From the NCBI GenBank assembly GCA_022709485.1, contig JAKLIS010000057.1, forward strand, positions 1-7,718: a stretch of DNA of 7,718 nt, in the 5' to 3' direction. Origin of the DNA: Elusimicrobiota bacterium (GTDB taxonomy: Bacteria; Elusimicrobiota; Elusimicrobia; F11). Positions 1 through 5,570 of this stretch are shown one piece after another. Within the stretch, counting starts at the first letter, position 1; each line of letters starts with the position of its first letter. The notes under the pieces are model-generated. The model did no database searches, was not told the DNA's origin, and worked only from the letters and a program-made list of their open reading frames with translations. The position numbers and the translations under genes were made by a program.

Positions 1-1
1 C

Positions 2-397
2 GAAGCCATGCTTCTGGAGGAAGGTTTTAAAGTAAAATTAGCGCGCGATGGTCGGAAGATTCGAGAGATCGTGGGTGCGTTTCCGCCGGATTTGGTTATA
101 ACCGATTTAATGATGCCCGGGGGCGGGGGATATGAACTTCTTCGGATTCTGCAGTCAGACCCTGTCAGTAGAAACACGCCGGTCCTGGTTATAACCGGCG
201 CCAACTTGGATTCCTCCACCAAAGCCATGTTGAGACAAGAGCCGAATGTGAAAGCATTTATTGAAAAGCCGATTTACGCCTATTCGTTCGTCAATAAAAT
301 TCATGGAATACTCAACACCAAATCGAAAGAAGAAATGTTGGTTGAAAAAAATGCCATTGAAAACCCTCCATCAAACGATGACAAACACTTTTTATGA
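2..397 (+). CDS. Response regulator receiver domain protein (CheY-like), 5' end missing
   Basis: This is a phosphoacceptor receiver domain, probably a stand-alone CheY-like signalling protein. The reading frame is open to the first bases of the window, so the start lies upstream. An internal ATG at position 8 is unlikely to be the true start, because the first beta strand and the acidic metal-binding pair of the receiver fold are absent; about 20 residues appear to be missing. Counting from that ATG, the phosphoacceptor is D33 in ITDLMMP, the switch Thr is T63 in VLVITGA, and the conserved Lys is K87 in FIEKPI. All three signature residues are therefore present. After the receiver there is only a polar tail of about 25 residues and no DNA-binding domain, so output is probably by protein contact or to a partner outside the window. 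The stop overlaps the next start (ATGA), which implies translational coupling. The identification is firm; the target is unknown. Confidence 0.9.
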   Translation, partial: EAMLLEEGFKVKLARDGRKIREIVGAFPPDLVITDLMMPGGGGYELLRILQSDPVSRNTPVLVITGANLDSSTKAMLRQEPNVKAFIEKPIYAYSFVNKIHGILNTKSKEEMLVEKNAIENPPSNDDKHFL

Positions 398-897
398 AAA
401 CGGAAAATAAACCAGAAAAACTCATCATTCCTCTTTGGAAAAAAAGATGGTTCGTCAATTGTTTGTTTGTGATCGTCGGCATCCTGGGCGTGTATGTCCT
501 CATATATCTGGACGTCGTGTCCCGATCAAAGGAAGCGTATCAGGAAGGGGAGAAATATATGAGTTGGTTTCATGAACCCTCCCTGAAAGAAAAATATTTC
601 CAAGCGCGTTTTGAAGACGAAAAAGAAAAATTGGACAAGAAATTGGCGAAAAAAACCATGACGGAAGAAGAGTATCGGGAACAACTTGAAGTTTTGAAGT
701 TTGATCAGGAATTTAACATGGCAGAGTCACCGTTAAAATATGCTTACCAATGGTACAAAGACGCTTTTGAGCTGTTCAGCCCGCCGGAGTCAAAATGGGT
801 GAAGCTGGCTCGAGAGAAGGCGCCTCAAGTTCTAGAAATGTGGAAACAGGAACTGCGTGAAAAGAAAATCCCATTCGAAGACTACATGTTCGAGTAG
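394..897 (+). CDS. Single-pass membrane protein with charged helical C-terminal domain, unknown function
   Basis: I do not recognise this 167-aa protein. A basic N-terminus (KKRW near residues 16-19) is followed by one hydrophobic segment at about residues 20-39. By the positive-inside rule this predicts a cytoplasmic N-terminus and a periplasmic C-terminal part. Residues 40-167 are rich in Glu, Lys and aromatic residues and look mostly helical, with a possible coiled-coil stretch around residues 68-98 (EDEKEKLDKKLAKKTMTEEE). No catalytic motif is visible. It overlaps the receiver gene by 4 nt (ATGA), so the two are probably translated together, and it is followed by an M50-like membrane protein with a 41-nt overlap. 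A scaffold or sensor role in an envelope complex is possible but is only inference from context. Confidence 0.8.
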   Translation: MKTENKPEKLIIPLWKKRWFVNCLFVIVGILGVYVLIYLDVVSRSKEAYQEGEKYMSWFHEPSLKEKYFQARFEDEKEKLDKKLAKKTMTEEEYREQLEVLKFDQEFNMAESPLKYAYQWYKDAFELFSPPESKWVKLAREKAPQVLEMWKQELREKKIPFEDYMFE

Positions 898-1642
898 ACC
901 GCAATTTTTGAGGTTCCGCGCCGTTAAGAAAGCCAGCCGCCGGGTTTTTCATTGGTTGATTGCCCTTTCCCTTCTCCCTTTTTTTTTCGCGACCGTCCAT
1001 CAATTGGTTTTAATGCTTCCGATTTTGGGCGAGGAAGGTTGGAAATCTTGGTGGATATACGCGGCCGGTGTGGTTTTTTACCTGATTTTCGAACTCATTT
1101 TTCATAAGCCGATGTGGATTTATGTATTTGGCCACGAACTCACCCACGCGCTCTCAGGGATACTTAGCGGGGCAAGGGTTCTTAAATTCAAAGCCACCGC
1201 GAAAGGCGGGGAAGTTCAGCTTTCCAAAAGCAATATTTTTGTTGTTCTCTCCCCTTATGTCATTCCCATATACATGGTGATGATTCTTGCGCTTTTTGCG
1301 TTTCTTCAGATCTGGTTCAAGCAGCCGGAACTCACATATGGGTTTCAATTTTTACTGGGTTTAACCCTGGCTTTTCATATATCGCTCACAATCATCGCCT
1401 TGCACAGGTCCCAACCGGATTTGAAGATTCTGGGCTATTTTTTATCTACCACTTTAATTTGGTTGGGAAACGCCTTGATATTGGCCGTTTTATGCATATC
1501 CTTATTCAAGAAGACGCCCTCTTTTCAAGAATACGGACACGCGCTTTTCTCAGAGACAATTTTTTTATGGAAATTAGGACTGCGGACCGCAGCCGAAGGG
1601 ATTAAATGGATCCACTTACACATTCTGTCATCGGCGGGTTAG
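857..1642 (+). CDS. Multi-pass membrane protein with HELTH zinc motif (M50-like putative metallopeptidase)
   Basis: This is a 261-aa hydrophobic protein with about five or six membrane segments (near residues 33-55, 66-83, 127-150, 162-182 and 193-216). It carries an HExxH zinc-binding motif, H93-E94-L95-T96-H97, next to a membrane helix, followed by small residues (ALSGILSGA). This arrangement is typical of M50/M50B-like site-2-protease relatives. A possible third metal ligand is D188 in the SQPDLK segment, though the classical NPxDG motif is not seen. The chosen start is GTG at 857, with AGGAA at 848-852 just upstream; it overlaps the previous gene by 41 nt. A TTG at 908 would remove the overlap and cost only 17 residues, so the start is uncertain. 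A nine-T run at 979-987 lies in the first membrane segment. Substrate unknown. Intramembrane cleavage of an envelope protein is family-based inference, and proteolytic activity is not proven by the motif alone. Confidence 0.75.
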   Translation: MKRKSHSKTTCSSRPQFLRFRAVKKASRRVFHWLIALSLLPFFFATVHQLVLMLPILGEEGWKSWWIYAAGVVFYLIFELIFHKPMWIYVFGHELTHALSGILSGARVLKFKATAKGGEVQLSKSNIFVVLSPYVIPIYMVMILALFAFLQIWFKQPELTYGFQFLLGLTLAFHISLTIIALHRSQPDLKILGYFLSTTLIWLGNALILAVLCISLFKKTPSFQEYGHALFSETIFLWKLGLRTAAEGIKWIHLHILSSAG

Positions 1643-2529
1643 CCGCTCAAACCGTCGGCGTTTCTCGTCGAAGATTCTGGATCATGTGCGCTTTGGGAAG
1701 CGTCATGGATCTCGATATTCTGGCCAACTGGTGGGGAAGCTGGGCCTATATTATTCAACACAGGGGCATTAGCCATTCCATTCTGGGTCTGGTATTTGAA
1801 GTCATTTTCTTCGCCTGGATATTGAGACGTCTGGACCCGGGGCCGTTTAAACGGCGAGTCTTTGATTATTCATTGCCGCTGATCCTTCATGTTATATGCG
1901 ACTATTTGACTAGCTATGGCGTGCCTCTTTTATCTCCCTTTGATCAGACAAATTACTCTCTGGGGATTGTGGGGAGCCTCAATATTGTCCCAATGCTTTT
2001 CGCCGTTTCCATTTTGACCTATATATATATGAAGGAAAAAAGCGGTTGGCAGGCGGTGCGGCCGGCGTGGGCCTTTTGGGCGGTTTATATTATGTTGGTG
2101 TCTTTCGGAAAGACGTATGCCGCCTCAATGGACATTTATCGAGACATGAACGTGGTGCCCTCCATCATGAACCCGTTGCGCTGGCATGGACTCAAACTGG
2201 ACGAGGCCTCCCATTCTTATCAGCGGTACGATATTAATCTCATGAAGCGTCAGGCCGCCCATTTGAGCGACATTGCCATGCCCAATGGAGATTTTCCTGT
2301 GAAAGCCAGCATGGATTCTCTAAAGGTCCGGCGGTTTTTAGCCCATCACCATTGGCCGGTTGTTCGTATGCATGATCTTCCGAACGGCTGGACCGTTGAA
2401 TGGGGGGAGCTCATGTTCAGCTCCCGAGGGTTGGCGCGCGGGCGCGTTTTGGTTTCCGTCGATGATAATGGGAAAATCACCGGAGAAAAAGAAATCGTCA
2501 GTTTCTGGACCCCGGATTCCCGCACTTAA
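1606..2529 (+). CDS. YdjM/DUF457-family membrane-bound metal-dependent hydrolase
   Basis: The N-terminus MDPLTHSVIGG is the hallmark of the YdjM (LexA-regulated inner-membrane hydrolase, DUF457) family. Other conserved polar residues sit where the family has them: D35 and D37 in GSVMDLDIL, H52 and H57 in QHRGISHSI, and H95 and D99 in LHVICDYLTSYG. Together with H6 these could form a metal site at the membrane face. Hydrophobic segments occur near residues 60-73, 88-104, 118-140 and 151-168, and a soluble C-terminal region of about 135 residues follows, longer than in small YdjM proteins. The ATG at 1606 has a good Shine-Dalgarno (AAGGG, 1596-1600) inside the preceding gene, which it overlaps by 37 nt. 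The biochemical substrate of the family is poorly defined. Its place between an M50-like protein and a polysaccharide deacetylase suggests envelope or lipid work. Family assignment is strong, function is open. Confidence 0.88.
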   Translation: MDPLTHSVIGGLAAQTVGVSRRRFWIMCALGSVMDLDILANWWGSWAYIIQHRGISHSILGLVFEVIFFAWILRRLDPGPFKRRVFDYSLPLILHVICDYLTSYGVPLLSPFDQTNYSLGIVGSLNIVPMLFAVSILTYIYMKEKSGWQAVRPAWAFWAVYIMLVSFGKTYAASMDIYRDMNVVPSIMNPLRWHGLKLDEASHSYQRYDINLMKRQAAHLSDIAMPNGDFPVKASMDSLKVRRFLAHHHWPVVRMHDLPNGWTVEWGELMFSSRGLARGRVLVSVDDNGKITGEKEIVSFWTPDSRT

Positions 2530-2543
2530 AGTTAAAATCACTC

Positions 2544-3260
2544 ATGGCTCAGAAAAAATTCCTCCCATTTCTTTTTGTTTTAATCTTTTTTTCAAATCTC
2601 ATTTGGGCCGCTCCCAAACCGGGAGATTTCGTGGCTCAGGGGCCCGCCGGACAGAAGAAAATGACTCTCACTTTTGACGACGGCCCGGGCGCCCATACGG
2701 AGGCCTTTCTTAATTTATTGGAAAAATACCAGGTTAAAGCGACGTTTTTTATGTTGGGTCAACAAGCCAAAACAAGGCCGCGGGTGGCCAAGATGGTGTT
2801 TGATCGCGGGCATGAAATTGGGAGCCATACCTATTCTCACGTGAATTACCTGAAGCACCTAAAAAATCTGGAGGCGAAGTATGGAAATCCGGGAAAAGCC
2901 AAGGATAAAGCTCAGGCTGATCTTCTGGCCGACATGAAAAAAACCCGCCAAATCCTTGAACAGACTGGAGCCAAAATCCAAATATGCCGGATGCCCCATG
3001 GAATTGATCGGCCGTGGATCAAGAATGTGGCGAAGCAGGAGGGGGTCGTTCTGGTGAATTGGACCTTCGGAGCGGATTGGACAAAATTACCTTTCGAAAA
3101 ACTGAAAAATGGTTACATACAAGCCGTAAAGCCGGGGGCCATTCTCTTATTTCATGACGACGGAAAAAACTGGGAACAGACACTCCAAATCGTTGAAGCC
3201 GTTATTGTCGCCGCTCGAGAAAAGGGATATTCCATCGTCCCTGTCCTGCAGCTTTTTTAG
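2544..3260 (+). CDS. Secreted polysaccharide deacetylase (NodB domain, carbohydrate esterase family 4)
   Basis: This 238-aa protein likely removes acetyl groups from N-acetylated cell-wall or capsular sugars in the periplasm. A signal peptide covers about residues 1-22 (KK then a hydrophobic core, cleavage near IWA|AP). All five NodB motifs can be seen: TFDDGP at 43-48 (catalytic base D45, metal ligand D46), HTYSH at 95-99 (metal ligands H95 and H99), RMPHG at 149-153 (family usually RxPYG/RxPFG), a D178-W179 pair, and LLFHD with H204. Between motifs 2 and 3 there are about 50 residues, including a Lys-rich stretch around 103-122, somewhat longer than in compact family members. It starts 14 nt after the YdjM-type gene and is probably in the same transcript, but no clear Shine-Dalgarno precedes the ATG. 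Peptidoglycan, chitin-like polymer or exopolysaccharide substrate cannot be told apart here. Confidence 0.93.
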   Translation: MAQKKFLPFLFVLIFFSNLIWAAPKPGDFVAQGPAGQKKMTLTFDDGPGAHTEAFLNLLEKYQVKATFFMLGQQAKTRPRVAKMVFDRGHEIGSHTYSHVNYLKHLKNLEAKYGNPGKAKDKAQADLLADMKKTRQILEQTGAKIQICRMPHGIDRPWIKNVAKQEGVVLVNWTFGADWTKLPFEKLKNGYIQAVKPGAILLFHDDGKNWEQTLQIVEAVIVAAREKGYSIVPVLQLF

Positions 3261-3320
3261 GCAAGTTCGGATTCAGCCCGCCATAGGCCGAAAATCGTAT
3301 GCAATCAATCCTGCGCTTCC

Positions 3321-3361
3321 AAAAAAATACCCAATCCCTCCCGCTTGCGGAAGAGGCTGGG
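3321..3361 (-). terminator. Intrinsic terminator for cysE (minus strand)
   Basis: On the minus strand a hairpin pairs 3358-3361 with 3330-3333 (CCCA/TGGG), 3353-3356 with 3337-3340 (GAGG/CCTC) and 3348-3350 with 3341-3343 around a 4-nt loop. It has small bulges and is followed after two bases by seven T residues (A run 3321-3327 on plus). This is the layout of a Rho-independent terminator, about 140 nt beyond the cysE stop. Confidence 0.55.
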
Positions 3362-3377
3362 TGAGGATCCTAAGGAA

Positions 3378-3445
3378 GGCGGGCTCCCTCTCCATCTGGA
3401 TAAGGGTCGGGGCTTGCCCGCCGTAGCCCGGAGGGCGAAGGCGGG
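3378..3445. repeat. GC-rich nested palindrome, probable dispersed intergenic repeat
   Basis: The core hairpin reads CCCGCC (3417-3422), GTA, GCCC (3426-3429), GGA loop, GGGC (3433-3436), GAA, GGCGGG (3440-3445). It therefore has two perfect stems separated by a symmetric 3x3 internal loop. A further GGCGGGC at 3378-3384 can pair with GCCCGCC at 3416-3422, giving a mutually exclusive fold. No T run follows on either strand, so it is not a simple terminator. Similar CCCGCCGTAG...CGAAGGCGGG elements are familiar from memory as intergenic repeats in uncultured bacterial genomes, but copy number cannot be judged from one window. Confidence 0.55.
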
Positions 3446-3503
3446 TGATGGCACCTGGAAGATTTCTTTTCTTTAATGGAATACCGTGGAGCCCCATTGT
3501 GAG

Positions 3504-4049
3504 TTAATTGCTGTGCGCTTTTTCGTCTTCGTCTTTGGTAATAAGGGTTTTCTTTCCCCAAATTCCCACCACGGTCATGTTGGGGGGGACGTCCTGGAGC
3601 ACCAGCGCCGCGGCGCCGATTTTGGCGTCGTCTCCGATGTGAATAGGGCCCAAAAGAATAGCGTTGGCCCCAACGACCACATTTTTGCCCAGAGTGGGGT
3701 GGCGCTTCCCTTTCGATAATGATGTTCCGCCAAGAACACAACCCTGGTAGAGTAAGCATCCTTCGCCAATCTCCGTGGTTTCACCAATAACGATGCCCAT
3801 CCCATGATCGATGGCCACCGCGCGGCCGATTTTCGCGCCTGGGTGAATTTCAATTCCCGTCAAAAATCGGGCAATATGAGACACTATCCTGCCTAACAAA
3901 TACTGCTTTTTCCGATAAAACCCATGGGCCAGACGATGGAACCAAATGGCGTGGAGACCCGGATAACAAAGGAAAATCTCCAATTTCGACCTTGCGGCGG
4001 GGTCTTTGACCAACAAAGCATTAATATCTTCTCGAATACGTTTGAACAT
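3504..4049 (-). CDS. cysE: Serine O-acetyltransferase, short EpsC/CysE form
   Basis: The enzyme makes O-acetyl-L-serine from serine and acetyl-CoA, the first committed step of cysteine synthesis in the cytoplasm. At 181 aa it is the short form, lacking most of the N-terminal helical domain of the 273-aa E. coli enzyme. The left-handed beta-helix hexapeptide region runs from about residue 64 to 163. Diagnostic motifs are GIEIHPGA (65-72), [10 protein letters not shown] (81-90, with H82 matching catalytic His158 of E. coli) and [12 protein letters not shown] (107-118, R116 and H117 matching the substrate-binding RH pair). The C-terminal turn reads VVGIWGKK (160-167), where relatives usually have VVG(V/I)P(A/G)(R/K), so the conserved Pro is Trp here, followed by a charged tail. 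No clear Shine-Dalgarno precedes the ATG. It stands alone, with no cysK in the window, downstream of a tRNA-Leu on the same strand; a terminator candidate lies about 140 nt past its stop. Confidence 0.93.
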   Translation of the reverse strand: MFKRIREDINALLVKDPAARSKLEIFLCYPGLHAIWFHRLAHGFYRKKQYLLGRIVSHIARFLTGIEIHPGAKIGRAVAIDHGMGIVIGETTEIGEGCLLYQGCVLGGTSLSKGKRHPTLGKNVVVGANAILLGPIHIGDDAKIGAAALVLQDVPPNMTVVGIWGKKTLITKDEDEKAHSN

Positions 4050-4113
4050 AATGGAGAATATTAGTTTTTTTGTATGGGTTGTGCCGGATCTATTCGGTGA
4101 GAATCAGAAGGGT

Positions 4114-4141
4114 GTCCCCCGAAACCTTGGCAAAGGGGGAC
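4114..4141. repeat. G-run/C-run inverted repeat between tRNA-Leu and cysE
   Basis: A perfect 7-bp inverted repeat, GTCCCCC (4114-4120) and GGGGGAC (4135-4141), encloses a 14-nt loop that itself contains CCTTGG. It lies just past the 3' end of the tRNA on the minus strand. No T run follows, so it is a weak terminator candidate. It resembles the common C-run/CTTTGCCAA/G-run intergenic repeats of many environmental genomes. Confidence 0.5.
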
Positions 4142-4149
4142 GAGAAATT

Positions 4150-4232
4150 TACCGGCGAAAGGACTTGAACCTTCACGAGCCTAAGCTCATCAGATTTTGA
4201 GTCTGACGCGTCTGCCATTCCGCCACGCCGGT
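4150..4232 (-). tRNA. tRNA-Leu (anticodon CAA)
   Basis: On the minus strand an 83-nt class II tRNA folds cleanly. The acceptor stem ACCGGCG (4232-4226) pairs with CGCCGGT (4157-4151), with discriminator A at 4150. It has a D arm with GCG/CGC, an anticodon stem TCAGA/TCTGA around loop CTCAAAA (anticodon CAA, reading UUG), a long variable arm with stem GAGC/GCTC, and a T arm GAAGG-TTCAAGT-CCTTT. CCA is not encoded (the genome continues with AAT), so a CCA-adding enzyme is needed. The discriminator A and the long variable arm are leucine identity features. Confidence 0.96.
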
Positions 4233-4244
4233 TGATAAAGGGAT

Positions 4245-4279
4245 GGATATTATCAAACTTTGTGAAAGTGATAATATCC
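4245..4279. promoter_or_regulatory. Perfect 11-bp inverted repeat in the tRNA-Leu/hldD divergent spacer
   Basis: GGATATTATCA (4245-4255) is the exact reverse complement of TGATAATATCC (4269-4279). The space between holds a second small stem, CTTT (4258-4261) with AAAG (4265-4268) around GTG, so the whole folds as a long hairpin with a two-base bulge. It lies between divergent genes and ends 7 nt before the hldD ATG. Each arm contains a GATAAT, a plausible -10 box facing outward, but no matching -35 is clear. Operator for one or both genes, or an RNA hairpin controlling hldD translation, are both possible. Confidence 0.6.
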
Positions 4280-4286
4280 GATAATT

Positions 4287-5258
4287 ATGAAAGTCTTACT
4301 TACTGGCGCGAACGGATTTATCGGCAGCTGCTATTTGTGGAAGCTTAATTCCATGGGGATCGACCATGTCGTCTTGGTGGACACCCCGTCGGATGTTAAA
4401 TCCTCTCCGAATCTGGCCGGGAAAAAATTCAAAGAATATCTGTCCCGAGAAGCTCTCATCAATCACCTCGAAGAAGGCAAGCTCAAAGAAATCGACCTCG
4501 TTGTCCATTTGGGCGCCTGCACCGATACCACCGAGCGGGATACCGCCTACCTCAAGCGCAACAACGTGGAATACAGCCAATATCTTCTGAAATGGTGCCT
4601 CCAAAACCACCGCCTTTTCCATTACGCCTCCAGCGCTTCTATTTATGGGGACGGTTCAGAAGGCTATTCCGATGACTTGGCCAAGTTGAATAAATATAAA
4701 GCGCTCAATTACTACGGCGATTCCAAACTCACCTTTGACAAATGGCTGGTATCCGAGCGGCTAGTGGATCAAGTGGTGGGATTCCGTTATTTCAATGTCT
4801 TCGGTCCCAATGAATATCATAAAGGCGAAATGCGGAGCATGGTGGCCAAAGCTTATGATCAAATTCAAAAAAACGGCGCGGTTAACCTCTTTGCTTCTTC
4901 CCGCCCTGGATTCCCCGACGGATCCGAAGAAAGAGATTTTATTTATGTGAAAGACGTTACTGAAGTCATGTCCTTTTTCCTGGTAAACCCATCAGCCAGA
5001 GGCATTTTCAACCTAGGAACGGGGAGAGCCCGGTCTTTCAAAGACCTCGTGACAGGGGTTTTTAAGGCTCTTAAAATTCCGCCCAAGATCAATTATGTTC
5101 CTATGCCTGAGTCCTTGCGAGGACAATATCAATATTTTACGCAGGCTGATTTGACCCATCTCCGATCCACCGGCTGCCCTTTTCAGTTCACCTCGCTTGA
5201 AAGCGCCGTCCAGGACTACGTTGTCAATCACCTTCACAAACCCAATCCATATCTTTAA
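4287..5258 (+). CDS. hldD: ADP-L-glycero-D-manno-heptose 6-epimerase
   Basis: This cytoplasmic short-chain dehydrogenase/reductase epimerises ADP-D-glycero- to ADP-L-glycero-D-manno-heptose, the precursor for the LPS inner core. The 323-aa length fits the family (about 310-330). An N-terminal Rossmann motif TGANGFIGS (6-14) is followed by VD at 31-32 for the nicotinamide nucleotide. The segment HLGACTDTTERD (74-85) is characteristic of HldD, S116 and the YxxxK pair Y143/K147 make the catalytic site, and FRYFNVFGPNEYHKGEMRSM (166-185) and RGQYQYFTQADL (278-289) are near-diagnostic HldD motifs. The start is ATG with no visible Shine-Dalgarno, 7 nt after a strong inverted repeat that may control it. 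No other heptose or LPS gene is in the window. Its presence argues for a Gram-negative outer membrane with heptose-containing glycans; use for a non-LPS glycan cannot be excluded. Confidence 0.95.
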   Translation: MKVLLTGANGFIGSCYLWKLNSMGIDHVVLVDTPSDVKSSPNLAGKKFKEYLSREALINHLEEGKLKEIDLVVHLGACTDTTERDTAYLKRNNVEYSQYLLKWCLQNHRLFHYASSASIYGDGSEGYSDDLAKLNKYKALNYYGDSKLTFDKWLVSERLVDQVVGFRYFNVFGPNEYHKGEMRSMVAKAYDQIQKNGAVNLFASSRPGFPDGSEERDFIYVKDVTEVMSFFLVNPSARGIFNLGTGRARSFKDLVTGVFKALKIPPKINYVPMPESLRGQYQYFTQADLTHLRSTGCPFQFTSLESAVQDYVVNHLHKPNPYL

Positions 5259-5477
5259 ACCTCTCAAAAGAGCAAAATAAGCCCCTTTTGAATCCCGCCT
5301 CGATTAGGAAGAAATTTCCTACGATTCTGATTAAATTTCCACAATTTCTGAATTCCGCTGGTATTTTCCGCCTAAAAACCGAAAAAATCGCCTTATTTTG
5401 ATATTTTCCATTATTTTCTTCTAAAATTTCATCGGAAGCTTTGTTGCACCCAAGGTTCCCAACAGGGATTTTAGACC

Positions 5478-5505
5478 GTGACAATTATGTGGCAGAGATG
5501 TGACA
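5478..5505 (+). promoter_or_regulatory. Three GTGRCA direct repeats at exact 11-bp spacing (putative activator/repressor boxes)
   Basis: GTGACA (5478-5483), GTGGCA (5489-5494) and GTGACA (5500-5505) recur every 11 bp. The last two share the longer form ATGTGRCA. They sit 65-93 bp upstream of the start of the secreted Ig-like gene, on one face of the helix, as expected for cooperative binding of a regulator in tandem. The factor is unknown. Confidence 0.5.
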
Positions 5506-5557
5506 AAAGTCTCCTGGATGAGAAGTCAATTTAGAGATACACATACTAAAGAAGAGT

Positions 5558-5564
5558 AGAGGAG
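5558..5564 (+). promoter_or_regulatory. Strong Shine-Dalgarno for the small secreted protein
   Basis: AGAGGAG lies 6 nt before the ATG at 5571. It is the best ribosome binding site in the window and fixes this start. Most other genes here have weak or invisible sites, which suggests that this operon is made at a high level. Confidence 0.8.
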
Positions 5565-5570
5565 CGAAAA

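Larger units (their letters stand above)
3261..3503. other. Gene-free convergent spacer made of palindromic elements
   Basis: This 243-bp gap lies between the converging deacetylase and cysE genes. I see no convincing gene in it; open frames here lack coding character and overlap the neighbours. It holds a minus-strand terminator hairpin (3321-3361), a GGCGGGC/GCCCGCC pair (3378-3384 with 3416-3422) and a nested hairpin (3417-3445), described separately. The GC-rich palindromes look like dispersed intergenic repeats inserted between convergent genes. Confidence 0.6.
5259..5570. other. A/T-rich gene-free leader region with phased A/T tracts
   Basis: This 312-bp stretch separates hldD from the secreted-protein operon. 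I see no credible gene in it. From 5312 to 5430 short T or A tracts recur at roughly helical spacing: T tracts near 5316, 5337, 5346, 5366, 5397, 5406, 5416 and 5428, plus A tracts at 5374-5378 and 5382-5387. Many are followed by CC. Such spacing can bend DNA. The promoter of the downstream operon most likely lies here, although no good -35/-10 pair stands out. A 4-bp hairpin right after the hldD stop is too weak to call a terminator. Confidence 0.55.

Noticed and set aside
3154..3426. Open frame on plus strand overlapping the deacetylase end and spacer
   Set aside because: It is out of frame with the deacetylase, its start lies inside that gene, and the C-terminal half is just translated palindromes.
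3582..3588. Seven-G run (C7 on the coding strand) inside cysE as a phase-variation tract
   Set aside because: It encodes the ordinary DVPPN segment of the family, seven bases is short, and a housekeeping biosynthetic gene is an unlikely target.
4006..4200. 64-codon open frame on plus strand across the cysE start and tRNA-Leu
   Set aside because: It runs antisense through the cysE start and a clear tRNA; no coding signature.
5261..5272. CTCT-CAAA-AGAG hairpin after hldD as a terminator
   Set aside because: Only four base pairs and not followed by a T run.
5273..5400. CAAAATAAG (5273-5281) with CTTATTTTG (5392-5400) as mobile-element ends
   Set aside because: A 9-bp A/T-rich match over 110 bp is likely chance; there is no transposase and no target duplication.
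5544..5549. TACTAA as a -10 box for the secreted operon
   Set aside because: No acceptable -35 lies 16-18 bp upstream, so I do not call a promoter.
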